From Eleginops maclovinus (lineage: Eukaryota; Chordata; Actinopteri; Perciformes; Eleginopidae): a DNA stretch of 64,000 nucleotides. A program made the translations under genes and the position numbers. Below the pieces are notes generated by a model. The model was given only the letters and a program-made list of their open reading frames with translations, was not told the DNA's origin and did not search any database. This document shows positions 23,025-57,500 of this stretch, in pieces. The stretch is taken from NCBI RefSeq assembly GCF_036324505.1, contig NC_086354.1, positions 6,931,295-6,995,294 on the forward strand, written 5' to 3'. Position 1 is the stretch's first letter. Each line of letters starts with the position of its first letter.

Positions 23025-25541
23025 CAAGGCCGTGGTGATGTGTGTGTGTATGTGAGGGGGAACCGTGGCCTCCTGTCTGTCTGCTCTCACAGTTCTCTTT
23101 TCTTCAGCTTCCTGATATCTGGAATTTCTATAACCTACCAAACAGATACCTACAAGCTCTGCATCGGGCACAAGCACTGCATAGCGGGTGGTCTTTATCA
23201 CAAACCACCCTCAGTGCATCGTCGGGCATATAGTTTCGGTATACGCTTAGTTCGGCCGATGTAGCTCAGCGAAAAGCAGCGGAGTCAGGAGGAAACGGAG
23301 AAGACGGACTCCTCCGTAATGTTTAGCTAGAAAAAAAGAAGTTCCGCTTTTGTATTTCAAAATAAAAGAACTTGCAAATATGCTATTTAAAGGAAAGAAA
23401 ACAAAGAGATGAAGAATACATTGTTAACCTCTTCACATGTCATTAAGTTAGGACCAATGCTTTTATGCTTTAGCATAACAACCACACATATTAATGCTAT
23501 TAATACATTGTAAACAGTTACGTCTGAACACGTGAATATATTCCTTGTGTATTTATGACAGAACGTTTTCTCAATGGGACGTACACTGCACACAAACATA
23601 ACATAGTTATAAGTAAAACTGTACAATCCATTGAGAAATAATTTCATGTTTTTTTTTTTTTAAATCAAACAGGAAAATGCAGAATTGGCTACTGGAACAA
23701 ATATGTATATCTTTTATTGTTTTGTAGATACATTTAAAACGATACCCTGTTACCTCGTCAAAGCAAAACAAACTCGTTAACCAAACATTTAACATTTGTA
23801 CATTTGATCTTTTTTTTTAGTTTGCGCTCTTGTTTTGAAGTCAGTAGCACCATTTCCGGTATTAGCCTAGCTGTTTCTGGCTAACGTGACGCAGCTATAA
23901 ACGGAGCTAGTTGTTGCTGTGGACTCCTCCTACGAGTTCACATCTCGTTGGCTGGAAATGTTCTGGGACACACCCACGGTCTGAGCTAGTCTGTTCTGTT
24001 GTCTCCATCCTCTTGGAGATACTTGAACGCTTGACTACCATGTACAGCGTGTCTAATACTGTCTCCTCCTCCTTGCACTCAATTAGTATGTTTTGTGGAT
24101 AAATGGGCAGTACAGCAGACACTGAATCTCTGGTCAATGCACAGATGAGCAACAACCTTTATTTCTGCATGTATCCCACAACAGATGATATATGTTTGAT
24201 TAATCTGTGTTAGCTTCCCATAAGAGAGGGCAAAGGTTAAGAATTACACACTGAACATGGTAAGTATGCAGTGCTTTTAATAAAGGGTCCTAAAGCCCCC
24301 AATGAAATCCATAACTGTGATAGTCAAGGTTGATGCACTCCCCCCCACACAATTATTTGTACCTTAAAACCAAAAAGTTTATATAATTCATTACCAAAGA
24401 GAACCATTTGAAATAAAAGAGCAAAAATGACCTACAAGAGTAAGAGGAGCCAAACGCTGACCTAAAAAATAAATGTAATCTTATTTCTGGATAGTGAACT
24501 AGTGTAAGCTAACTTTACGCCCCATTCTCTTTGATTGCTGTATTGATTATCCGTCGGCTTGATTTAGGTCAGACCTGACACCTATTGACACAATAAAGGA
24601 CAGTCTTTTTTTATATCTGGCCAGTTGATCGCATAACAACCCCTCTCTAGAAGTAGATGTTCAAATGCAGCTCGTACTCTTTAGGTATTAAGCGATAAGA
24701 CCTGTCTCAACTGGGCCTGATGGAGTGGAATGTCTCTGGTAAGTGAATCTTACATTTTGTGCGAGTGTGCTGAGCTGCTTTCCTTAACTTAAAATGTGTT
24801 GGAGTGACCATAAAAATGTACATTACACTCCTTTTCTGTAAAGTAAATTATTTGTACAAAAACTATTTTATTATTTTCTCACAACATTTATATTACTATC
24901 TGCTATTGACAGAAGATAACAAAACAAAAACCCATATAAGTGTGCATGTAATATTATATTTCTCTAGCTGTGCTTTTGGAGGATACTTCACAAAATGTAT
25001 TTACAGTTTAATCATACAACAAGGTAATTAGGTGGAACCGACCTTTATGCATTTCAAATTAATTTTACATATTTGCAGAATATAAAATGTTCTGAAATTG
25101 TTCTATATCGTGCTCCGAGAGAGAGAGGGTCAACAATTCAATCATTTTAAGCATTATATTTATATTATGGTTTAAGTTGTGTTTTCATCTTTCCAATTTA
25201 AGGTAATGTCTCAATATAATGCAAACATGTACCGGGTATTATACATATAATTGATGAACAATTTAATCTTTATTCATGTATTGATATTGGCGTATCGGAC
25301 AGTGAAAATGTGCAGTAGTAAAGATGTTGAAATATGTCATTCCAGCATTAGGGGGCAGTAATATCTCAGAAAAAGCATCTTTACATACATTGTGGAAAAA
25401 GTAAACATTACATTTTTCTTTTTCTGTCACACTTTCTTTATAAAAACAAAAGAAATCTGGAAAATATTAGGAGTATATATATTTATTTATCTAGGGATAA
25501 TATATTAAACCATTTTTCCTTTTGTTTCCAGAGTGAGGAGA
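23025..25541. promoter_or_regulatory. Head-to-head intergenic region between wac and mpp7
   Basis: wac runs left from 23024 and the first mpp7 coding exon found begins at 25542, so both promoters and 5' UTR exons should lie here. A GC-richer stretch at about 23230-23330 before wac is a candidate promoter. I see no TATA box in a convincing place and could not identify non-coding first exons. The rest is AT-rich with no protein-like frames. Confidence 0.4.
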
Positions 25542-47156
<21,615 letters not shown>

Positions 47157-47844
47157 ACTCCGAACTCATAAAGAAGGAAAGAATCCTAAAAATAATTTAT
47201 TCGTTCTATTTAGTTAGAGTTTGTCAAATTAACAAAACATATTTGTCTATTTGTAAACAAATCCTGTGATTACGACCTTTTTCCAAAGTGTCCCTTAGTG
47301 TATCTCTAATTAGGCAAACAGAATCCATCTCTCCCTCCATCTGTTAAAGAGCCAGTTTTTCTGTTGGCATTTGGTTTAAAAACGATGGCTCACAGGACCG
47401 ACGAGTAGAGGAAAGAAAGAAAAAAAATAAGGAAACTCTCCAGAGCTTGTGGCTAAGTGTAATCCTTCCCTGCCAAGTTGCAAACATCAGCATGTAATTA
47501 TTCTGACAGCTGCTGCACTTCAATTAACTGTAATGTACACCAGACAAATATTATTAGTAGCAGTCGGGCAGACATTTTGCCAACAACATGCTGTACGAAA
47601 TCAACATAAACAAGAAAATAGTTAAAACATGTTTTAATGGCTATACGTTCATTAATTGTGTATATTTTTGATGGATTATGAATGCTTTGTGTACATTATG
47701 TATCACAATTATTGTACCGTAGAAACTGTAGAAACATGGATAAATATGTGTATTTTTAAGCACCCTATGCTAAAAATAAACTCTATAATGGACCATTAAC
47801 TGTAGCAAAGTCTTTTTTCATACAGAAACATATGAGAAAATAAA
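47157..47844 (+). other. mpp7: Probable mpp7 3' UTR
   Basis: Follows the TGA at 47154-47156. Two AATAAA signals lie at 47775-47780 and 47839-47844. Confidence 0.55.
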
Positions 47845-50800
47845 GAGTAATTGTCAGAGAGCCACCATTAGTGACACCCCATTAACAAATAATATTATTT
47901 GAGCATCACAGCTGCCTTTCGGATGCCGATTCTACTGTTCTCCTTCACACAAACTGCTTAATCTAGTTCTGTTTAAAAGCCACATTCCTCTACATTCATA
48001 GTGTTTCCTTCCCCTTTTTGGATGCTGTGCTCAATTGGGTGTGAAGGAGTGTTAATGTGCCTATCATGTCATGTTTTGGAGGAAGAGGGAGCAGCATGAT
48101 GTAGGGAGACGGTAATAGCTTTCTAGGGACTTGGTTCTTAGCAGACGTTCAGAGAAAAAGTTACGAGGGCGCATAAAAGCTTACTGTAAGAGCATGGTGA
48201 GGCTGCACAAGCTGACTAGGCTGCAGGGAACAACACATTTTGTCTCAGGTTTTTAGATTATCAAGGCAGGCTTTGTCAGTGTCCCAAAAAGTTGTGTGGA
48301 GATGCCCTCTTTACTCTGTTTTCATGACTCCTGGTTACCAAAGTGCACATTCGAGACAAAACAGTTGCACTTCAGCCAGGCCTGAGGCCGACCTCCATCA
48401 AACCATGGCAGTATAACTTCATCACACCACTGAGAATCTGCAGGCGCCCTCTGAGATCATAACCGTGCCATTTAAGACACCGGAGTGATCCAATGAAAAC
48501 CCACTGCCGCCTTATGCTCACTGCAGCTCCCACACACTACACAGGCGTATGATGTCAATTGGTCTCGGATAATTTGGTTCAATCATCTATCTGTCGGAGG
48601 TATGTTGAAATAAATATGACTGATGTTAAACAATATCTTCATCTTTGCATGAAATATCCATAACTTAAAACACAGCAAAGCCCATGCTAGAGTATATAGT
48701 TCATTACACAGCCTTAAAGCATGAGGGGACATTGTTTCCCTTAAGTAAATAAAGAGTCCTTATACTGACACATTAAAGCCAGACTTTGCAACTTTTTTAA
48801 GAAGAAACAACACAAATGAGTTGAATTCATACGCAAAAAAAACCTCTTGCTCAATTTAATATTGATATTCTTTTGTTGCTACAGCCTTACTTGGTCTATT
48901 ATGATAAAAGTTGATAATTTGTGATACTGCTGTGGAACTAAAACCATCCCCTCAGTTCATTGGCTGACAGCTGTGACATGCTAACATGTAGCTTATCATT
49001 CAATGTTTAAACTACAAGTTAACATGTTTGAGAAAAACTCTTCAATGCTTCTATTACAAAAATAACATCTCCCTCAAATAAAGCATGCAACACTGGCTGT
49101 TTTGTCAAAATCTATTTCTTCTTTAGTTTATATTTTTGCTTGGGATCCACCAAATCATCTGTAATTAGCCTCTTCAATCCTCCTTTAACAAAACTTGCTA
49201 AAAAGGATGAAAGCCAGTTGCTTAATACCTGCCTTGACGTCAGAAAGGAGATCAGGTCACAATTTGTCCAGATACATCTCGCAGATTGCCTAGGGCTACG
49301 TTGAAACTCAGCTAGTGTTAGCTTCACACTAATCACTTTCAAGTCCTGCCAGTAAAAAGAATGCATTTCAGCTCTAAGTTGAAGTCAACTCAAGTCATTA
49401 CGGAAAAAAGGCCAAAACATGAGCGACGAAGAGAGCGGTTAAATGTTCAAAAGATCGGTTATGCATTAGCAGCGAACAAAACACTTCCATTTAATTGAGG
49501 CTAAAAAGTGTTCAGTCGGTTGGGGCCTAATGCAGGAAGTTAACATACCTGACCTTATAAAACATTTGTTATATTGTTTCTGCTGTAGACACCTTAAGAT
49601 GATGCAAAACTCAAAACAACATTGCCAGCCTATCACCATACAGTACGTAGGTGTTACAATGAAAATATTAGCTTAACACAGTACATCCAGCAGATACAAG
49701 CCATTAGCAATCTTTGCCAATGCTTTTGACCTGGCATATTAGTCAAATATGCACTCTTCTTTTAACTCTGCCAACTTATTAGGCAAATACTTGTTTGTTT
49801 TTTTTGCTAAATGTTCAACTATGTTCACCAGCTGATCACTCAATTTGTTAGTTTTCTGTTTTGGTTGTCAGGTGGATAAAAGCCTATGGTTTATCAAAGC
49901 GTTGGGCTAAAAACTGTTGGAATGTAGGATTTCAAAAATATCGAAAGATACAATCAATTTCTATAATATACGCTTTTCTTGATGTTTGGTCTTTTGAATA
50001 GGCCTAATTTGAAGCCTGGTCTGGAGTTTGTGAACCTGCAAGACACACACGCACACACAAGAGTGCCAAAAAGAGATATATGTCCGTTCACAGTGTATTT
50101 TACTGCTCTCCTGGCTGCCGAAATAAAGGTGTGTTCCCAGCTAGTATCAACAGTTGAGCCGGTGAACACATCACAGAGGGACGGGAGTCAATGGTGTGTG
50201 ATAGCATTTAGCATCCTCCAACCACTGCTGAGGAATGTGAGCTAGGAATTTACTGCACCTAACGGGGATGCTTCTGCTCCATGTGTTTTTCAGCTTTGAA
50301 ACTATTGAAACTCAAACTCTCCACTGATACTACTGAATTATGAACAGTTGGGACGGGAGTTATGGAGACCTTTAATATGTTTAACGGTTGAACAAGTGCT
50401 GCTCGGATTTTAGCCATAACCTTCAAAAGCTAAGGCAGAAGAATTGCATTTTATCACCTGTTTGCATAAATATTATCACATTAAGCATGTGCATGGTAAA
50501 GTCATTACTGTATATTCAAACAGTATTACGCGCTGTTTGGACATCAAGAGGGAAAACATACGTAGACCACAACTAAAGGCAAACCACAGTCTTCAAATAC
50601 TGATCCCAGTGCCAGCGTGTTGTCATGGTGTCACGCTATTGACAACGCTAAGCTTCTGTCAGACCTATTTTGCAATTGTTTACAGCACTTCGAAATGGAT
50701 GTAAAATATTCCCGAAAAATAAGCATTATGGTTGGATAAGCCCTGCTTAAGATGCATAATTCTGACACTCAAATGCACACGCTGACACACTTTCTGTCTC

Positions 50801-51525
50801 TGCATGTGCAACACTGTCTGCGGATTACACATGCTTGGATTCATTTTCATTTTCCAGTGTTTGTTACCCACGTGATGAGCCAATTTGTAGTGAAATCCAC
50901 TTTAGCTCAGCAGGATTCACTGTCTAACACGAGGCAGGGATTGGTGGTTTTTCTGGTTATTAACAACCGTACAATTACACCCATACATTTCCAGAATCCC
51001 CTGGTAAAACATGCATTAATATCTGCTGACACCATTTTTGTCCAAACCACAAGAGATTTGAGCGCCTCGTGTAGAAAATATGACTGCATGTCGGAGCAAC
51101 ACCAGGCTAAATCTCACTAGTAAATCTGACAACCGCATTTGCTGATAGTCATGTGTAATATTTTTCATATCCCAGAGTGTGCAACAGAGCCTGCTTTCTG
51201 TGCAAGCTTTTTCTTTTACAGGGCTCTCCAGAGAAGTGATTGGACGGTATGAGAGCCAATAGGCGGCACAGCAACAGGTTATTTGAACTCTCCTCACACA
51301 GCTCAACCAAACCATCCTCTGACTTTTCAAACTTTATTCTCTCACAACAGTGTGTCATCTGCTCAGTCCCTGCTGCTGTGGGGACAGAAAGACTTGTTTT
51401 TAAAGCCTATTTTTTATTATCTTTACACTTTTGAGTGTATTCAGGATGGAAACCTGCTGCTTCTATACACATTTAGAAGTCCACAGATGCACCTGTTGAT
51501 CGAGGAGAAAGTTACGTGTTTCACA
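47845..51525. other. Intergenic region mpp7-mkx and mkx upstream
   Basis: No gene found. In human this interval holds ODAD2/ARMC4; I read the translated frames for armadillo-repeat exons and saw none. The stretch 48040-48600 is higher-complexity DNA without recognised repeats and is a candidate regulatory region only. Confidence 0.5.
51239..51260. promoter_or_regulatory. Inverted CCAAT-box pair upstream of mkx
   Basis: ATTGG at 51239-51243 and CCAAT at 51256-51260, in opposite orientation, about 270 bases before the predicted start codon. A plausible promoter-proximal NF-Y site pair; no clear TATA box. Inference only. Confidence 0.3.
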
Positions 51526-54500
51526 ATGAGCAAAGTTGCTGAGATGAAGTGTGACACTCTTCTTTTTGAGGACGACATTAAGACAGAGGAGAGGAGCAGA
51601 CTGCGCTGTGTGGACTTGCCTCAGAGCAGTTTACCAGACGGGCAGAGCGCAGACCTGCTGAGGTGCCAAGAGACCAACGAGGACAGTTCTCCTATCAGGA
51701 GATACGGGTACGCCCTTTTTTTTGTCTATGTTGGAAATTGTTTGAAGCTGTTAAACAGGTGCACATATTTTGTTTACAGTTGTACTATGCATTTTAAAAA
51801 ATACAGTTTTTCAAAGTGATAAAGTTAGTTCTCTAACGTGGCACTACATTTTTGTTTATGACTTTAAATGCATGGTTGAACAGTTCTTTGTATTTATTTA
51901 CTGCAGTGGTTCTCAATTGTTTTACAGCGAGGACCCATCATGTGTTCTCCTTGTAAAATTTGATGTAAGGCTTTTCTTACATTTCTATAGTCTTAGTTCT
52001 ATTACAGAGAATGACAGGAAGAAATGTTGGGAAAGATGTTAGACATGTATTAAAAAATAGTTCAAAATCTCAACACATAAAAAGTCCAGCCGCAATTCAC
52101 ATCCATTTAATTAGCTACAGAAAAACAACAGATAGCCTCCAATACACACAATAACTTGAGCAGCTTGCACACAGACAAAAGGCTGGCTTCTAAATAATAC
52201 AAAACAGTTGTTCAAAATGAAGACATACTGTAGAAAATGTCACAGATTTGTTAAAACTCTAAAAGAAAATCAAGCAAAATGTAGCATATGAAAGGCACTT
52301 CAGAACACACATGCACACAAGTGAAGTGATAAGAAGTGTTTCCTTTTTAGTGTATACATAGGCTGAATAAAATTGGATTTAGATTGTGTTTTATACAATA
52401 CCAGTCATACAGAAAGTGACGTATGAACTATTTTAGATTTAAAATATTATTTGTTGAACTATTAAGTGATTGTAAAAATACAAAATGAAATCACAGAATA
52501 CACAATTTTCATGGATCACCTGCAAGAATGCCACAGACCCATATTTGAGAATCACAAGAACGTTATTGACAGACTTTAAGCATCATATTGTTCCATGTGT
52601 AAATGGGATTCTAGGTGGTCTTCCTGAAACTATGAGTCAACTTGTGATTCCTCCAGGTCTCGTTTGGGTGGGGTCAAAGTTCGCCACAAGAGACAGGTGC
52701 TGCAGGACATGGCCCGGCCGCTCAAACATTGGCTGTACAAACACAGGGACAACCCCTACCCCACCAAGACGGAGAAGGTCCTGCTGGCTCTTGGTTCTCA
52801 CATGACTCTAGTGCAGGTGAGAGACTAGCTTGTCAGGAATGTTTTAATAATGAATGAGAGTGACTCCAGGGATATGTTGATGTACTGAATATTCCGGCTT
52901 AAAAAGCAGCCATTGGTGTTAAATAACACAGTGCATCTGTGCAGGTTTCTAACTGGTTTGCAAATGCCCGACGGAGACTTAAAAACACAGTGAGACAGCC
53001 AGACCTGAGCTGGGCCCTGAGGATCAAACTGTACAATAAATATATCCAGGGAAATGCTGAGAGACTGAGCGTGTGCAGTGATAACTCTGGATCAGACGGT
53101 ATGGGCACATTTTATGGAGTATTTAAGATTGTTCTCCTTTGTTTTAATAGATTGAATTATGAGAAAATACATCTTGTTTATTTTATGAGCCACTGTAAAA
53201 TTAAATCAGTCTGTTTCGTTTCCTTTGCTGCAGGTGAAGACTGTCCCTTACAAACTACCATTGGCCAATCAGACTTTGGCAGGTCCCACACGAGCGCACT
53301 CGAGAAACAGGGTGGCGTCCTTGCCATGGTGGACTCTGCCAACAGTGACGACAGCGCTTCGCCTCCATCCAAGTACAAGAGCAGTTTGCTGAACCGCTAC
53401 CTGAATGACACCCTGAGGCACATGATGTCGGGGGAGGCCAACAGCGTCACCCCGACCCGCAAGAGGAGGAGCCACTCCGAGTCGTTCAGCTCCAACGAGT
53501 GCGATCGAGATGTTGTCTCTCCGGCATCATCATACGAAACGGAGGCCAATTTCGTCTACCACATGGGTGAGAGATGTCAGTGTTTCTCACTGTTCAAGAT
53601 AATATTACAAGGTAAAGCTATAAGATGAGTTTTCTTACCTGAGTGGAAAATTGCAATTTAAAAACGTGACATTTCCACATTAAATGTCTAAAAAAAACAT
53701 AGACGTATAGTTTATATTTCATAAGGATATTTGTGCAAATTATCCCTAATCTTAACAACAAATTAGCTATAACTTCAAACCTAGAGAAAGTCGTACTTTA
53801 ATGTAGGTTTCATGCGTGAGACTTTTACCATACGTTAATGTTTGAATGGCTTCCAGAAGCTGCTATAAATCTACTTTTTATTCAGTCACTATTTACTACT
53901 TTTAAAATGTTAGTTTTTAATGTTGTATTCTAGCTAAATGAAAGATATTAATCCTTGAACATTTTGCTAACATTAGCAGTTAGCTCACAGCCTCTCCATT
54001 TTATGTTTGTCTGCAGAACTGCTTTTAGAGAAACACTGATTTTACTCACCATGTTTGTTTGTTTTGGAGAAGAGAAGATCTCTGCGGATAATTCGGCTCA
54101 CGATAAAAACCTTGTGAACATCTGGATCTTAAGTTTTACGAGAAACAAGCTGAGCAAACACTAGTAGCAACTCAGCTTGCAGTCCCCTCCGAGACATCCC
54201 TTGTTTGCTGAGCTGTGATGGAGAAACACTCATTATGTGACACTGCTTTATTCAGTGTTTCACTAGTTTAAACGATCTGGTCCTTTGGCTTTAGAGAGGA
54301 AGGGACCTCCTAGAATGTTTGGCTCCAGGTAAAAAAAGTCTGTCTTTTGTTATTGTCTTCATATGCCCCTAGTGGCAGAATATCTATTAGAAGATAGTGT
54401 GCATTTAAAAAAGAACCTGCACTAAAATTGTGTAAATAGATTCAGGGAATGCATGAAATAATGTCACATAGCTGGTAAATTGGGAGTGAAAACAGATCAT

Positions 54501-57500
54501 AGCACCCCCTGTCCATAGAAATAATAAAAGTATCTTCCTTTTTAATTGCAGATTTATGTGGAATAAGAGTTAAGGTGACACTTTAACGGCCCTATTTCCC
54601 TTCAGTTCATTTTTAACACACCACAGTGCACAGTAAAATAAGAGCAGACCGAACAGAAACTTCCACATGGCTCCTCAGCGCTCCCCGGCGTTAATAAATC
54701 TCTGGCATTCCACTGAAAGTCAGAAGCTCTGCGAGATTCGATTATAAAGTTTCAGCGAATATTGGAGGGAGTCTGACACCTGGGTGCCCTTTCAGACCTA
54801 TAGGGAGCCCGGCACACTGACAGCCCTCAAATCCGCTAAAGGTACAGGAGCCAAAGCCTCTACAAACATTACTAATAAAGACTCATGCAGACGCTGAAAT
54901 CCCTCATTTTGAAATTGGACGGATCTCACGTTGGCTGCCGCTGTACACCACAAATATCATTTCCATATACTAGAATGTGCCATTTGTTCCGCTTCAACTT
55001 TTTGCCATGGTGGAAATGTCAAGTCCAGTCTCAAGGACAATTACAGAATGTCTGAGACTTTATTCTTCCCCGGGTGAGAAGTGGGGACTGTGGCCAAAAT
55101 GGAACACTCTGTCAGTAAAGCACTGAAGACGACTGTCAGACTCAGAGCTGCCACTCATCTGTGAGTTAACGCAGAACGAGATCACTTATATCCATTTGGC
55201 TTATCCCTGCGCTGTTTGAGGGTGTTTGAGCTTTGCTTTTCTGACTCATGTGTGCTTTGGCAGGCGCCGTCTCCCAAGTGTTACTTTTCTACTCAAAATC
55301 AATCTAAAAGTACATTACATTTTAGGAGTTGTGTAAAGATTTTTGAAACCATTTCTACTCTTAAGCACAACCAATCAGCTTCAATCAAATACTCAACAAG
55401 TCATGCAAAAGTTCCTTTTTCATTATTATTTTAGTACCTTTTCCAGACAAACATTATTTCCTGGTTCTCAGTGTAAAGATATTTAATGGATATTTGTATG
55501 TTCTGTGACAAGGCTTAATCTGTGTCCGGGAAACTCAGTCTAACCTCCACTTGCCCTACATTTTAGTAACTTGAATAATAATTTATCATTTTAACAGGCC
55601 TGTGTACATTCAAACAGAGAAATGGTATAATGTTTTAAGTATAGCCTACTGTGTGGCCTAAACTACTATAGGTAATGAACATTTTCCCAAATGACCCTAT
55701 TCATTTTAGTAAGATAGTTGGACATTTTCGAAAAATATCACTTTGTTGCCAGGAGTTGTTGAATTTACTACAAAGCTACAGCAAGCCGATGATTAGCTTA
55801 GCTTAGCACAGGAGGAGCCAGCTAGCTTGGCTCTGTTTAACTGTAACATAATTTAACTTCCAGCATTTTAAAAGTTCTTAAGTTAACATCTCATTCCCTT
55901 TGTCAATAAATATAAAGAAAACTCAATAATTTGTTTAAAAAGAAAACGTTTTTCAGCCATTTTAATTTGTAAAAACAACAAGTTTAACAGACGGTCATGT
56001 GCTTGGCTAGTTCTTAGCAAGGCGCACAAAACTCTTAAGGACTGGTAGCTGTTTTTAAAATACTATTGGACATTGCCAGGCTAGCAATTTTCCCCTTGTC
56101 TTTATGCTAAGCTAACCATCCAAGTAGTATCCTTTTTCTCATCTGGCTCATGGTAAGAAAATTATATACTGTATTTCCGAAAAATGTTACACTTTTTCTT
56201 GTAACATGTTATTGCTAACTTTAAATCAAACATCTTTCCGAACATTTTGAGGTTTCGTGATGTCACCACATACTATGTGGCCAGCACTGCTGAAATGTTT
56301 GTACAAACGTTTAATGTATCCCTGCTGTTCATATAAAGGGTGTTTGCAACCCAGTACAGCTCCTCTGTGGAGGTGAAGTGGAAAGTTAGGCTGCCAGATT
56401 CATGACAGGCACTAGCCACCATTAACACGTCTGTACTCCACCCGGGAGACGGCTTAAAGCGAACCTCAAATGATAGGCTAATAAGTGTTGCAACTACACT
56501 GTGACTTACAAGGACATTTCAATCCATCAGTCTGAATCCCATAGGCAGTGAATGTCAATAATACAGTTTAATGGTGTGACTATTTACTCAGCAGGAATGT
56601 TAGGGTGTTTACACCGTATCATATGGTACTCACATCAACCTCAGTATTTCTCTTAAAAAAGGCAGGAGGGCCATAAATGTGACCAGAATCATGTTTCATT
56701 GGAAACATATCTGGCCTTGCTGTGTTTTCCACCATTTTTCTTTTAAAGATGCTTGCAGAGAGGTGAGTCTCTTTTTCACAAATTCATATCCACGTTGAAA
56801 AAATGTGGTAAAACAATATTTTCATAAGTTCACTGTTGACCCACTGACACAATGATATAACTGCAGGGTTTCAAACTGATGTTGGTGGAGAACACCAACA
56901 TCATTTAACGTAGAAATGTTTCATTGAGAGTATTTTACAAATTAAAATACTTTATTTGAAAGATAGATGAGAAGATTTATACCTATTTGTATAAAAAAGC
57001 TTTATTACCCCTTGTAAAATGAAGTTGTAACTGATCTTGGCTGTACATTTGAGACTCACCAGAGGTAAAACAACGTTTTTTCTTTGGGTAATAAATACAT
57101 CAGAGGTACCAAAGTACGTTCTTGGCAGAGCACATTATGTCTAAAGAGACAAAGCTTAGGGACGTTCAGTAGCAAAACAATATAAAACAGAAAGATGATT
57201 TACTATCAGCATGTAGTTGCTCTTGGCCGCAGCCTGGCTGAAGGAATCAGAGACGGGGATGTTTCGGACTGTTAGCATTGACAGACTATGTTTCACAGTG
57301 GGTCTTTAATTTGCCTGTCTATTGCTCTCTGAAGAAAAATCTCTTTTGAGCAGCTCCTATCTGCTCAGATGAAAAGAGGCCATATTCTAGAACTGAAATG
57401 GAAATAGGTTTTACATATGATGCACAGACCTCGAACTATGGGAGAGTATTTAGGGCCTGGCGCAACTAAAGAAATGCATTTCAAAAATAAATCCGATCTA

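Noticed and set aside
51487..51525. Upstream in-frame ATG of mkx
   Set aside because: It would add 13 residues without counterpart in the human protein; the second ATG aligns with the known start.
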